NCBI GenBank assembly: GCA_031281025.1
Contig: JAITFY010000028.1
Coordinates: 1-61,345 of the forward strand
DNA: 61,345 nucleotides
From: Treponema sp.
Lineage (GTDB): Bacteria > Spirochaetota > Spirochaetia > Treponematales > Breznakiellaceae
Direction of reading: 5' to 3'
Shown here: positions 37,413 through 46,345 of the stretch, one piece after another
Layout of the letters: every line of letters begins with the position of its first letter
How positions within the stretch are numbered: position 1 is the first letter of the stretch
Made by a program: the position numbers and the translations under genes
Notes under the pieces: model-generated
What the model was told of the DNA's origin: nothing
Databases searched by the model: none
The model's input: only the letters and a program-made list of their open reading frames with translations

Positions 37413-37442
37413 TGTAATTATAATGAAAAAAAGGAGCAAGAA

Positions 37443-38453
37443 ATGTATTCGTTTAAAGATGATTATTCCGAATTAGGACACGAAAGAGTATTAACCAATT
37501 TATTAAAAATATCCAATAAACAACTGGATGGATATGGAATGGATATTATATCAGCCCAGGCGAAAGAACTGATAAAAAATATCTTTTGTATGCCCAATGC
37601 AGATATCCATTTCTTAAGCGGCGGGACTCAAACAAATCTGGTCTTTATCAACTCGGTACTGTCATCTATAGAGGCAGTAATTGCTGCCGACTCAAGCCAT
37701 ATTTGCGTAAGTGAATGTGGCGCAATAGAACACAATGGCCACAAAATTTTAACTGCTTTAAACAAAAGCGGAAAACTTCTTCCCTCTGATATCGAAGCAA
37801 TCTGCGCTGAACATATCAATGAACACAGGGTAAAGCCAAAACTTGTTTTTGTTTCTCAGTCGACGGAATTGGGTACAGTATATACAAAAAAAGAACTGGA
37901 AAACCTGTTTGAAACCTGTAAAAAACACTGCTTTTATTTTTATATTGACGGCGCCAGAATTGGTACTGCATTGGTAACTGATAATGATGTCAAACCTGAA
38001 GATTTTTCAGCGCTTTGCGACGCCTTTTATATTGGCGGAACAAAAAACGGAAGCCCTTTGGGCGAAGCTCTTTGTATTATCAATCAAAATCTAAAAAACG
38101 ATTTCCGTTATTACCTTAAACAACATGGCGCAATGCTTGCAAAAGGCAGTTTAACAGGCAGTTGTTTTAAAACGCTTTTTGAAGACAACCTGTATTTTGA
38201 CTTAGCCAGGTATGCAAATAAAATGTCCCAAAAACTTGCAAAAGCATTTACCAACAATGGTTATAAAATGTTTACCAATTCTCCTACAAATCAGATTTTC
38301 CCAATTTTACCAAATAAAAAAATTGAAGAGCTGCAAAAGTTTTATAAGTTCCACGTTTGGGAAAAAATCGATGATAACAATTCTGTTATACGCCTTGTAT
38401 GCAGCTGGGCTACGGATGAGAATGAAGTTGACAGGTTAATTGCGGTATTATAG
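37443..38453 (+). CDS. ltaE: Low-specificity threonine aldolase family protein
   Basis: A PLP enzyme that splits threonine or allo-threonine (and other beta-hydroxy amino acids) into glycine and an aldehyde. The 336-residue protein has the normal family length. The PLP lysine is in GGTKNGSP, with Asp and Arg in YIDGARIG just before it, and SGGTQTN near residue 60 fits the cofactor-phosphate loop. Some members act on other amino acids, so the exact substrate is open. It is divergent from the HypD operon, sharing a 101-base gap, and has AAGGAG six bases before its ATG. Its 3' end faces glgC with 15 bases between. Confidence 0.88.
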   Translation: MYSFKDDYSELGHERVLTNLLKISNKQLDGYGMDIISAQAKELIKNIFCMPNADIHFLSGGTQTNLVFINSVLSSIEAVIAADSSHICVSECGAIEHNGHKILTALNKSGKLLPSDIEAICAEHINEHRVKPKLVFVSQSTELGTVYTKKELENLFETCKKHCFYFYIDGARIGTALVTDNDVKPEDFSALCDAFYIGGTKNGSPLGEALCIINQNLKNDFRYYLKQHGAMLAKGSLTGSCFKTLFEDNLYFDLARYANKMSQKLAKAFTNNGYKMFTNSPTNQIFPILPNKKIEELQKFYKFHVWEKIDDNNSVIRLVCSWATDENEVDRLIAVL

Positions 38454-38468
38454 CTCCAAAACCAGGTT

Positions 38469-39740
38469 TTATATTACCGTCTCAGGATATAAAGTTGTAT
38501 TTTTGGGAATAACAATAATACCATCGATTACATAGTAATTATCATAGCTGCCGTCTACACGTTCAATGTCATCTATACCGATACGGCAGCCTTCGCCGAT
38601 GCAGACATTTTTGTCGATAATTGCGCCTTTGATTATTACGCCTCTTCCAATACCAACATTAGGTATTCTTGCATCGGCATTTTGCTGTTTTTTTATTTCT
38701 GATTCATAGTGGTCGGCGCCCATACATATAACGCCGTTTAGAGTTGAACCAGATTCGATTATTGTCCTGATACCTACTATAGAGTTAGTAATACTTGCAT
38801 TTGTAATAATACAGCCTTCCGAGGCAATAGATTGATTCAGGCTGGAGTAGTTCATTTTAGAAGGCGGCAAATTTCGCATATGAGTAAAGATGGGTTTATT
38901 TTCATCATAAAAATCAAACGGCGGTTTTAATGTAGTTAACTCAAGATTAGTTTCGTAGAAATTTCTGATAGTTCCGATATCTTCCCAATATCCATCAAAA
39001 AGATATGCGTTAACTTTAAGTTTGTTAATTGACATGGGTATTACTTCTTTTCCAAAATCGGTTAGTTCATTTGCCAAACTGCTTTCCATTGCTTTTGCAT
39101 CAAAAACATAAATGCCCATTGATGCAAGATAACAATCATCTTTATTTTTTTCGGTTAAAAGTTGGGCAGGAGCTCTGAAGTCTGAAATATCTTTTGCAGC
39201 GCCTGGTTTTTCCAAAAACTCGGTAACTTTGTTGCTTTTGTCGACTTTTAGTATACCAAGCTCGCTGGCATTTTCCCTTGTAACTCCGGTACAGGCAACA
39301 GTTATTGCAGCGCCGGAATCAATATGTTTTTTTAATAAGTCCTGTAAATCCATTCTATAAAGCTGATCGCCTGACAGGATTATATAATACGAAGGATTTT
39401 GCGTTCTAAAATGAGTGAAATTCTTTCTTACAGCATCGGCAGTTCCTTCATACCAGCTGGAATGTTCAAATGTTTGTTCTGCAGCCAGGATTTCTACAAA
39501 TCCATTGGAAAATGTATCAAAAAAGTAGGTTTTTCCGATATGCATGTGCAATGATGCGGAATTAAACTGTGTAATGACATAAATTTGCTTTAAATTTGCG
39601 TTTATACAATTGGAAATTGGAATATCAACAAGACGGTATTTCCCTCCAAAAGGGACAGCTGGTTTTGAACGAAATTGTGTAAGCGGAAATAAACGGGTGC
39701 CTTTGCCTCCGCCCAATATTATTGACAAAACTTCAGACAT
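38469..39740 (-). CDS. glgC: Glucose-1-phosphate adenylyltransferase
   Basis: Makes ADP-glucose for glycogen synthesis from glucose 1-phosphate and ATP. The 423-residue protein has the nucleotide-binding signature GGGKGTRLFPLT with RSKPAVPFGGKYR, and YILSGDQLYRMD for substrate binding. The C-terminal left-handed beta-helix runs from about 290 (IGIRTIIESG, GVGIGRGVIIKGA). The length matches bacterial GlgC. It has its own strong promoter and ribosome-binding site (AGGAG). No other glycogen gene is in the window. Confidence 0.93.
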   Translation of the reverse strand: MSEVLSIILGGGKGTRLFPLTQFRSKPAVPFGGKYRLVDIPISNCINANLKQIYVITQFNSASLHMHIGKTYFFDTFSNGFVEILAAEQTFEHSSWYEGTADAVRKNFTHFRTQNPSYYIILSGDQLYRMDLQDLLKKHIDSGAAITVACTGVTRENASELGILKVDKSNKVTEFLEKPGAAKDISDFRAPAQLLTEKNKDDCYLASMGIYVFDAKAMESSLANELTDFGKEVIPMSINKLKVNAYLFDGYWEDIGTIRNFYETNLELTTLKPPFDFYDENKPIFTHMRNLPPSKMNYSSLNQSIASEGCIITNASITNSIVGIRTIIESGSTLNGVICMGADHYESEIKKQQNADARIPNVGIGRGVIIKGAIIDKNVCIGEGCRIGIDDIERVDGSYDNYYVIDGIIVIPKNTTLYPETVI

Positions 39741-39757
39741 AATTGTTCTCCTAATTA

Positions 39758-39786
39758 ATTATAGGATATTAAAATTATTTTGTCGA
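39758..39786 (-). promoter_or_regulatory. Sigma-70 promoter of glgC
   Basis: Minus strand: TCGACA (39781-39786), 17 bases, TATAAT (39758-39763). The predicted leader is about 11 bases and contains AGGAGA. Confidence 0.65.
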
Positions 39787-39794
39787 TAGTATTG

Positions 39795-40418
39795 TCAATA
39801 CCATGTCTCCATTGATTGAAATTTTTCGCGCACATTTTGAAGCGACTGCAATTCACGTTCAATCGTCCGGGCATAGTTAAGCGAGCCATTTTCAATTCTA
39901 AATGCACGATCCTGCCAATGTTGAACCAAAGGCAGGTCTATCCAGCGCAAACGTCTTTCGTTGGCCTTTTCCGCCCAATTTAGAGCTTCATCCCAGTAAT
40001 AGAGGGCGGCACGATAGCAGGTTTCGGCAGTTTCAAGGCTTTCCAGGTTTTGATCTCTCCAGGGTGCATTGTAAAAGAAGGCATTTCGTTTATTCCATTG
40101 GTTGCCCAAAAAAAGGTATTGTTCAATCATTTTTAGATTTATATGCATCATAAAAAGATAGCGGTATTTTTCCCATTGAGTTTCGTTTTCTATCTTGGCA
40201 AGAGCAAACAAGGGATTGGCAAAAGGAGCCTTTAATGCCTGCTCAAGCCAATAGATATTTTCTATGATATCATCCGGCGATTGAATATGATGCAAATGAA
40301 AAAGCCTGTAATACTGTTCTTTGTAGGTAACATAATATGCGTTTACAGGAAATGTGACAGAAAAAAGAACAAAAATAAAAATTGCTTTTTTAAAAATGGC
40401 TTTTAATGGAGTTTTCAT
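39795..40418 (-). CDS. Secreted or periplasmic protein of unknown function
   Basis: A 207-residue protein with an N-terminal signal peptide or anchor (residues 10-27). The mature part is rich in Trp, Tyr and Glu and mostly helical (for example YYWDEALNWAEKANERRLRW), with TPR-like spacing but no clear repeat. I do not recognise the family. The start overlaps the tmk stop by one base (TAATG), so it is translationally coupled to tmk. Function unknown. Confidence 0.7.
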   Translation of the reverse strand: MKTPLKAIFKKAIFIFVLFSVTFPVNAYYVTYKEQYYRLFHLHHIQSPDDIIENIYWLEQALKAPFANPLFALAKIENETQWEKYRYLFMMHINLKMIEQYLFLGNQWNKRNAFFYNAPWRDQNLESLETAETCYRAALYYWDEALNWAEKANERRLRWIDLPLVQHWQDRAFRIENGSLNYARTIERELQSLQNVREKFQSMETWY

Positions 40419-41059
40419 TATACATTAAATATCGGCATTAGTTTGATTATGCTCCATATATCCTGTGCAACTTCATCTATGTTTTTTGATCCATCAATTA
40501 TTTCGACCCTTGCCCCAAAAGAGCGGTATTTATCAATTTGAGACAAGTAATTTTCGTACACTTTTTCCTGAAATTCCTGCTTTTCGAATATTTCAAACGA
40601 AGTTCGAGTTTTTATTATCCTTGCAAAAGCGATTGAAGGCTTTACATCGATAAAAAGTGTAATTTCCGGAGCAGGAAACCGGGAGTTAAGTAAAGCGGGC
40701 AATTCATCGCCGCATTCAATACCCTGATAAACCAAAGATGACAGAACATACCTGTCGCTGGCAACAATTTCGCCTTTTTTTATACGTTCAAGAATGCCGC
40801 CATTACCGTACAGATGTTCATTCCTGTCTGCGGCAAAAAGCATGGTTAGTGTTTCTGGTTTAATTTGCAGGGGATTTTCTTTACTCAATACATTTCTGAT
40901 AATTTTCCCGACAGGCAATTCAGTAGGCTCAAAAGTACGGTAAAATGGCAGTTTATCTTTGTAATTAGTTCTTACACGATCTGCAAGTATATCTAATTGG
41001 GTAGTAGTTCCGCTGCCGTCACAGCCTTCAAAAACAATAAAATTGGGGATAATTTCCAT
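40418..41059 (-). CDS. tmk: Thymidylate kinase
   Basis: Phosphorylates dTMP to dTDP. The 213-residue protein has the P-loop EGCDGSGTTTQ (residues 11-21; most homologues have GxDGxGKT or GSGTT), FEPTELPVG for dTMP binding, and ASDRYVLSSLVYQG near 100. The Thr in place of the usual P-loop Lys is an oddity, though GSGTT also occurs in other spirochete enzymes. There is no Shine-Dalgarno sequence; a TATCAT -10 lies seven bases before the ATG, predicting a leaderless mRNA. It is divergent from the STAS gene. Confidence 0.9.
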   Translation of the reverse strand: MEIIPNFIVFEGCDGSGTTTQLDILADRVRTNYKDKLPFYRTFEPTELPVGKIIRNVLSKENPLQIKPETLTMLFAADRNEHLYGNGGILERIKKGEIVASDRYVLSSLVYQGIECGDELPALLNSRFPAPEITLFIDVKPSIAFARIIKTRTSFEIFEKQEFQEKVYENYLSQIDKYRSFGARVEIIDGSKNIDEVAQDIWSIIKLMPIFNV

Positions 41060-41066
41060 ATAAAAA

Positions 41067-41095
41067 ATGATAACATAAAAAACAGTATAAGTTAA
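41067..41095 (-). promoter_or_regulatory. Promoter of tmk (leaderless type)
   Basis: Minus strand: TTAACT (41090-41095), 17 bases, TATCAT (41067-41072), then seven bases to the ATG at 41059. Confidence 0.45.
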
Positions 41096-41114
41096 CCATT
41101 TGGAACACGATGAG

Positions 41115-41143
41115 TTGAATTAAAATATAATTAGTATTAAAAT
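41115..41143 (+). promoter_or_regulatory. Promoter of the STAS gene (leaderless type)
   Basis: TTGAAT (41115-41120), 17 bases, TAAAAT (41138-41143), then six bases to the ATG at 41150. No Shine-Dalgarno sequence is present. Confidence 0.5.
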
Positions 41144-41149
41144 ACTTAC

Positions 41150-41467
41150 ATGGAAAAATTAGAACTTGAAATAACCGAAACCATCGAGGATGGCAAATAC
41201 TGTCTTTTTGCAAAAGGAAGGGTAGATTCCAATACAGCAGATTCTCTGCTTTCAAAGCTGGAAAATGCATTAAAAACAGGGCAAAAAACCATCATACTCA
41301 ATATGTCAAAAGTTAACTATCTTAGTTCAATTGGTATAAGGGTTATATTAAAAATATACAAACAATTAAATGAATCTGGCGGCACGTTTAATATAGATCG
41401 CCCATCAGGAATTGTAAGAAATGTTTTAGGGATGGTTGCTCTTAAAGATTTAATGGTAACAAATTAA
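41150..41467 (+). CDS. STAS-domain anti-sigma factor antagonist (SpoIIAA/RsbV-like)
   Basis: A single STAS domain of 105 residues, the full length of RsbV/SpoIIAA. The phosphorylation loop is NYLSSIGIRVI, with S60 two residues before the Gly as in RsbV, so it can be phosphorylated by a HATPase-type kinase and dephosphorylated by a PP2C enzyme. Both activities are encoded by the next gene, 34 bases downstream, making a compact partner-switching module. The final target (a sigma factor or another effector) is not visible here. The promoter geometry predicts a leaderless mRNA. Confidence 0.88.
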   Translation: MEKLELEITETIEDGKYCLFAKGRVDSNTADSLLSKLENALKTGQKTIILNMSKVNYLSSIGIRVILKIYKQLNESGGTFNIDRPSGIVRNVLGMVALKDLMVTN

Positions 41468-41501
41468 CAGCAAAACTAGGTATTCTAAACAGGTAATTAT
41501 T

Positions 41502-43751
41502 ATGATATTTTATTCCATCAGAATAAAAATTTTATCTATTGTGACTATATTTTTTATTATGATTGGAACTGCATTTTTAATTTACTCAATGACAACAACA
41601 GACAATTATAAATCGCTGCGTCTTGAAGCCATAGAAAAAACAGTTGCCTACGAAATAGAAAGAGTGAATAAAATAATTGCAGAAGTTGAGGACGCGGCAA
41701 TTTTTTTTGCAATTACCGGCGCTCTTTGTTTTAAATATCAATCGTTGTATTTAGCCGAAGATTTAATAATCGATTATCTTAATAGATTTCCTGTATTGAC
41801 AGGAGGCGGTTTTTGTTTTGAGCCATATATATTTTCTTACGGCCGGCTGCGCAGTGGTTTTTACGCATTCCGTGACAAGACCACTGGAATGATAAGAATG
41901 GAAGACAGTTTTTTTATGGAAGAATATGATTACCATAATAAAAGTTGGTACATGGAATTAATAGCCAATAATGTCACCGATCCGCATCAGGTAGCCTGGA
42001 CAAGGCCTTATGTTGATGATTCGGGCTCTTTTTCCCTGATGGTAACAGCCGGCGCCGGAATCTATAACAACGAAGAATTAATTGGAATATCAACAGCCGA
42101 TTGGGAGATAGAAGAAGTTATAAAACAACTAATAGAAATAAAACCAACAGAAAATAGTTTTGTTAAACTTAGCGTACGGAATATAGAAAATCCGGCCAAA
42201 AATTACACAATTTCCAGCACGCTCAATTTTAGAAATATTAATTATATGCTTTTTGAAAAATATATGGATAACGGCTGGCTGTTATCTGTTCATATTCCGG
42301 AAAATGAAATATTTGCTGCAATAGAAAAACAAAATGAACGTTTAACAATTAGAATTGCATTTATATCAATTGTTATGCTTTCTACTGTGTGGCTGTTAAT
42401 TTCCAGATTGATTAATCTGCCAATAAAACGGCTTGCGGATGATGTTTCCAGTATTGCTCTTGGCAATCTTGATAATCAGATCAATATATCTTCTAAAGAT
42501 GAAATTGGTCTTTTGGCAAAAGTTTTTAATAAAATGACATCCGATCTTAAAAATAACATCGAGGAAAAAACAAAGGAACATGCAGAAAAAGAAAGAATAA
42601 GCGCAGAATTAAATGTTGCAGCCGCATTACAATACAGTTTGCTGCCAGGCGTTTTTCCTGCATTTCCAGAAAAAAATGAGTTTGATATCTACGCATTGAT
42701 GGATGCGGCAAAAGAAGTTTGTGGTGATTTTTATGATTTTTTCTTTATCGATGATAACAATCTTGTTGTTCTTATAGCGGATGTTTCCGGGAAGGGAGTT
42801 CCTGCCGCGTTATTCATGGTAATTGCAAGAACGCTGATTAAAAATTCCAGTTCATGCAAAAGCCCTGCGCAAGTTCTTGATTCTGTAAACAAAAAATTGT
42901 GCGAAGGCAACGATACAGGAATGTTTGTTACTGTTTTTATTGGTTTTTATAATTTACCAACCGGTAAGTTTACCTATGTAAATGCTGGTCACAATCCGCC
43001 TCTGATAAAAACAAATGGCGAGTATTTCCGCTTTTTTAAAACAGAACCATGTTATTTTTTGGGTTTTAAGGATGATATAAAATACCGCGAAGAAATTATT
43101 TTCCTGGAAAAAGGTGATGCACTTTATTTATATACAGACGGAGTTACAGATTCCATGAATAAGGAAAAGGAATTTTTCGGTGAACAACGCCTCTTGCAAA
43201 CTGTTAATAAATGCACATTCAAATCTGTCAAGGAACTTTTAACCAATGTAAAACATGAAGTTGACAATTTTGCACAGGGAGAAGAACAATCTGATGATAT
43301 TACAATGCTGGCTTTACATATAACAGCAAAACCAAAAATAACAAATAAAAATGAAATTCAAATTGGCGCAAGTATCAGTAATCTTGATGCTGTAATAGAA
43401 TTTGTCAGTACGGCACTTGAAAATACCGGTTGTTTACCAGAAACAATGAATGAAATTTGCATTGCCGTAGAAGAAGTTTTTATTAATATTGCCAATTATG
43501 CCTATGGGATAGACAATGGAGATGTAACAATTTCGATTTATTCAACAAATAAAACTATAATAAAATTTGAAGATTCTGGTCATCATTATAATCCATTGGA
43601 GCACCCGGAACCGGATTTAGACAAATCCATCGCAGACCGGCAAATTGGAGGTTTGGGTGTTTTTATAGTAAAAAAATTAATGGATAGTGTAAAATACTCC
43701 CGAATCGATGATAAAAATATACTTGTAATTACCAAATCTCATTCTAATTAA
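41502..43751 (+). CDS. Sensor PP2C/SpoIIE phosphatase fused to an RsbW-like HATPase domain
   Basis: A 749-residue membrane sensor. TM1 (11-30) and TM2 (287-303) bracket a Cache-like extracytoplasmic domain. A HAMP domain follows (304-360), then a SpoIIE/PP2C phosphatase (385-610) with metal residues D409 (CGDF), D427 (IADVSGKG), D546 (YTDGVTD) and D598-D599 (QSDDIT). The C-terminal HATPase_c domain (625-749) has the N box EEVFINIANYAY and glycine box QIGGLGVFIVK, like anti-sigma kinases RsbW/SpoIIAB. One chain therefore carries both phosphatase and kinase for the STAS protein encoded just before it. The signal sensed is unknown. The 3' end overlaps the convergent clpC by four bases. Confidence 0.9.
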   Translation: MIFYSIRIKILSIVTIFFIMIGTAFLIYSMTTTDNYKSLRLEAIEKTVAYEIERVNKIIAEVEDAAIFFAITGALCFKYQSLYLAEDLIIDYLNRFPVLTGGGFCFEPYIFSYGRLRSGFYAFRDKTTGMIRMEDSFFMEEYDYHNKSWYMELIANNVTDPHQVAWTRPYVDDSGSFSLMVTAGAGIYNNEELIGISTADWEIEEVIKQLIEIKPTENSFVKLSVRNIENPAKNYTISSTLNFRNINYMLFEKYMDNGWLLSVHIPENEIFAAIEKQNERLTIRIAFISIVMLSTVWLLISRLINLPIKRLADDVSSIALGNLDNQINISSKDEIGLLAKVFNKMTSDLKNNIEEKTKEHAEKERISAELNVAAALQYSLLPGVFPAFPEKNEFDIYALMDAAKEVCGDFYDFFFIDDNNLVVLIADVSGKGVPAALFMVIARTLIKNSSSCKSPAQVLDSVNKKLCEGNDTGMFVTVFIGFYNLPTGKFTYVNAGHNPPLIKTNGEYFRFFKTEPCYFLGFKDDIKYREEIIFLEKGDALYLYTDGVTDSMNKEKEFFGEQRLLQTVNKCTFKSVKELLTNVKHEVDNFAQGEEQSDDITMLALHITAKPKITNKNEIQIGASISNLDAVIEFVSTALENTGCLPETMNEICIAVEEVFINIANYAYGIDNGDVTISIYSTNKTIIKFEDSGHHYNPLEHPEPDLDKSIADRQIGGLGVFIVKKLMDSVKYSRIDDKNILVITKSHSN

Positions 43752-46333
43752 AATAAAGATGTCTCATATAAAGTTCGCGTGCGAACCGAAGGCTCGCCTT
43801 CGGTTGCTTCGTGGTTAAACTCCTTGTTTTTACCCTTTATTTTTATAATACCATTTTTACCTTCTACTGTAAAAAGCGCTCCTTCTTTCCAGTTGTTTTC
43901 CAGGATTATTTGTGACAAAGGCGCTTCGATTTCTTTTTGGATTGTACGGCGCAATAATCTTCCGCCATATTTTGGGTCCCATCCTTTTGCAAGTAGAATT
44001 TGTTTAGCCGATTTAGTTGTTTTTAGCTCATATTTTTGTTCATCCAACCGGTTGGACAATTCAGATAACTCAATTTCAAGTATCGCTTCTATTTGTTTTT
44101 TTTCCAAAGGATTAAACACAATAATTTCGTCAATTCTGTTGATAAATTCCGGATTGCATATTCTTCTTAATTCGGACATTGCGGCATCTTCTATATCGTT
44201 TGCGTTCATTATTCCGTTATCCTGAGTAAAACCCAGTTTTGTATTTTTGGATATTTCTTTTACACCAGCGTTACTTGTCATAATAATTATTGTATTACGG
44301 AAATTAATTGTATGTCCAAGACTGTCTTTTAATTCCCCTTCTTCCATAACCTGAAGCAGAATATTAAATATATCATGGTGCGCTTTTTCTATTTCGTCAA
44401 ATAAAATTACCTGATATGGATTGCGTCTTATTTTTTCTGTTAGCATACCGCCTTCTTCATATCCGACATAACCAGGCGGAGCGCCTACAAGACGTGAAGC
44501 ATTGTGTTTTTCCATGTAATCTGACATATCTATACGCAAAAGAGAATCTTCGCTGGAAAAAAGAGATTGTGCCAGCTTACGCCCTAAAAGTGTTTTCCCA
44601 ACACCTGTTGGACCCAAAAATACAAAAGAACCCATTGGACGTTTGGGAGAAGAAACACCGGTTCTTGCTCTCCTTATTGCCGAAGCAATTTTTTTTATTG
44701 CATCGTCCTGGCCTATAACTGATTTTTTTAATTCGCTCTCCAATGATAAAAGTTTATTGGATTCTTTTTCTTCCAGATGCATTAAGGGAATACCTGTCGT
44801 TTCTGTAACTACAATGCGTATATCTTCATCCGTTACTACGGGTAATTCATTTCTTGACGCACTCTCCCAAACACGGCGTATTTCATCAAGGCGATCCCTT
44901 AAAGCGCGTACTTTATCACGAAGGATAGCTGCATTTTCATAGTCCTGAGTGCTTACAAATTTGTTTTTTTCATCGCATAACACAGAGATTTCTTCATTGA
45001 TGCCGGTAATTTCGGGCGGCTGCTGACGATTTTCCAGTTTTCTAAAAGCAGCAGCCTCATCAAGAATGTCAATTGCCTTATCCGGCATAAATCTGCCTGT
45101 AATATATCGTTGTGCCAGTTTTACCGCCAATAATACAGAGCTATCTGCATATTTTACCTGATGATGTTCCTCATATTTTTTTTGAATACCTTTTAAAATT
45201 TCAAGAGTGTCATCAAAAGCCGGTTCATCTACAATGATTGGCTGAAACCGCCGTTCAAGCGCTGCATCCCTTTCAAAATGTTTACGGTATTCAGCAAGTG
45301 TTGTTGCTCCAATACAACGAATCTCGCCTCGAGAAAGCCCCGGTTTAAGCATATTCGAAGCATCAAGGGAGCCTTCGGCGCCTCCTGCTCCAATAATTGT
45401 GTGTATTTCGTCAATAAAAAGTATGATGCTTCCTGCCTGACTAACTTCGCGTATTATTTTTTTAATACGTTCTTCAAATTCTCCGCGGTATTTTGTTCCG
45501 GCAACAACCAACCCCATATCCAGACACAGAATACGTTTACCAGCCAAAGCTTCAGGAACGGCTTCGCTTACCAACAACTGAGCAAGGCCTTCGACAATGG
45601 CCGTTTTCCCTACACCCGGCTCTCCTACCAAAATTGGATTGTTTTTTGTACGCCTTGCAAGTATACGCACAACACGGTTAATTTCTGTTTTCCTGCCCAC
45701 AACAGGATCCATCTTACCTGCTCTTGCAACGGCTGTTATGTCACGGGAAAACATATCAAGAGTCGGTGTAAGCACAGGGTATTGAGCCGGCCTTATGCGA
45801 GGATTATTCCGTTCAGAATCGAAGCCGCTTTTGTGGTGAATCGCTGTTTTTTCTCTTGTTTTATAATATGACTGGTTTCTGTCGCTTGTGGTATCTCTTT
45901 TAATTGTTGTTTGAATTATTACACGTAACATATCCGTATCAACTGCACGTTGATTCAAATAAACCTGAACGCTTGAATCCTGTTCACGCATGGCAGCAAA
46001 TAACAGGTGTTCGGTTCCAAGATAGGTGCTTCCAATTGTCCTTGCTTCTTCTGTGGCAATATCAAGCATGGTTTTGGTACGTTTGGATGGCGGTACTTCT
46101 CCGCGAACAATCAAGCCGGGAATACGCGGAATAGAGTTTACCAAAAGATGCGTAAACTCACTAATATCTATCCGTAAAAACATTAATGCCTTACATGCAG
46201 TTCCACCGCCGTCTTTTAACATGGCAATAATAATATGTTCCGGCAACAGCTGATCGGAATTAAAACGTTTTGCTTCTTCTTGAGCAGTTACAGAAAGAAT
46301 TCTTTGAACTCGTGGAGTTAATCCTTTAAACAC
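43748..46333 (-). CDS. clpC: ClpC-type AAA+ ATPase
   Basis: Unfoldase that feeds proteins to ClpP or acts as a chaperone. Counting from an in-frame TTG at 46339, it has a Clp N-domain (1-145), the first AAA+ module with Walker A GEPGVGKT (239-246), a UVR-type middle domain (454-488), and the second AAA+ module with GPTGVGKT (576-583). The UVR middle domain identifies ClpC rather than ClpA or ClpB. GTG at 46333 is the better start: AGAGG lies seven bases before it and the protein then begins MFKGLTPR, as in other ClpC. The last 25 residues (after IIKIKG) are not conserved and are partly encoded by a palindromic repeat. The gene overlaps the phosphatase gene by four bases. Confidence 0.93.
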   Translation of the reverse strand: MFKGLTPRVQRILSVTAQEEAKRFNSDQLLPEHIIIAMLKDGGGTACKALMFLRIDISEFTHLLVNSIPRIPGLIVRGEVPPSKRTKTMLDIATEEARTIGSTYLGTEHLLFAAMREQDSSVQVYLNQRAVDTDMLRVIIQTTIKRDTTSDRNQSYYKTREKTAIHHKSGFDSERNNPRIRPAQYPVLTPTLDMFSRDITAVARAGKMDPVVGRKTEINRVVRILARRTKNNPILVGEPGVGKTAIVEGLAQLLVSEAVPEALAGKRILCLDMGLVVAGTKYRGEFEERIKKIIREVSQAGSIILFIDEIHTIIGAGGAEGSLDASNMLKPGLSRGEIRCIGATTLAEYRKHFERDAALERRFQPIIVDEPAFDDTLEILKGIQKKYEEHHQVKYADSSVLLAVKLAQRYITGRFMPDKAIDILDEAAAFRKLENRQQPPEITGINEEISVLCDEKNKFVSTQDYENAAILRDKVRALRDRLDEIRRVWESASRNELPVVTDEDIRIVVTETTGIPLMHLEEKESNKLLSLESELKKSVIGQDDAIKKIASAIRRARTGVSSPKRPMGSFVFLGPTGVGKTLLGRKLAQSLFSSEDSLLRIDMSDYMEKHNASRLVGAPPGYVGYEEGGMLTEKIRRNPYQVILFDEIEKAHHDIFNILLQVMEEGELKDSLGHTINFRNTIIIMTSNAGVKEISKNTKLGFTQDNGIMNANDIEDAAMSELRRICNPEFINRIDEIIVFNPLEKKQIEAILEIELSELSNRLDEQKYELKTTKSAKQILLAKGWDPKYGGRLLRRTIQKEIEAPLSQIILENNWKEGALFTVEGKNGIIKIKGKNKEFNHEATEGEPSVRTRTLYETSLF
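43773..43805. repeat. Double palindrome in the 3' end of clpC
   Basis: Two abutting perfect inverted repeats: GTTCGC/GCGAAC (43773-43786) and AACCGAAGGC/GCCTTCGGTT (43784-43805), followed by GCTTCGTGGTTAA, which resembles the CCACGAA repeat family. It encodes the non-conserved ClpC tail. No U-run follows, so it is not a typical terminator. Confidence 0.7.
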
Positions 46334-46345
46334 AAACAAACCTCT

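Noticed and set aside
38458-38472. AAAACC/GGTTTT between the threonine aldolase and glgC stops, as a bidirectional terminator
   Set aside because: The loop would be a single base and the stem has only two G-C pairs.
40429-40436. A GCCGATAT sequence before the unknown gene at 39795-40418
   Set aside because: It lies in the tmk coding end and there is no TAAA-type -35 at the right distance.
45278-45871. A 197-codon open frame opposite clpC
   Set aside because: clpC is certain on the other strand and this frame has no recognisable motif or ribosome-binding site.
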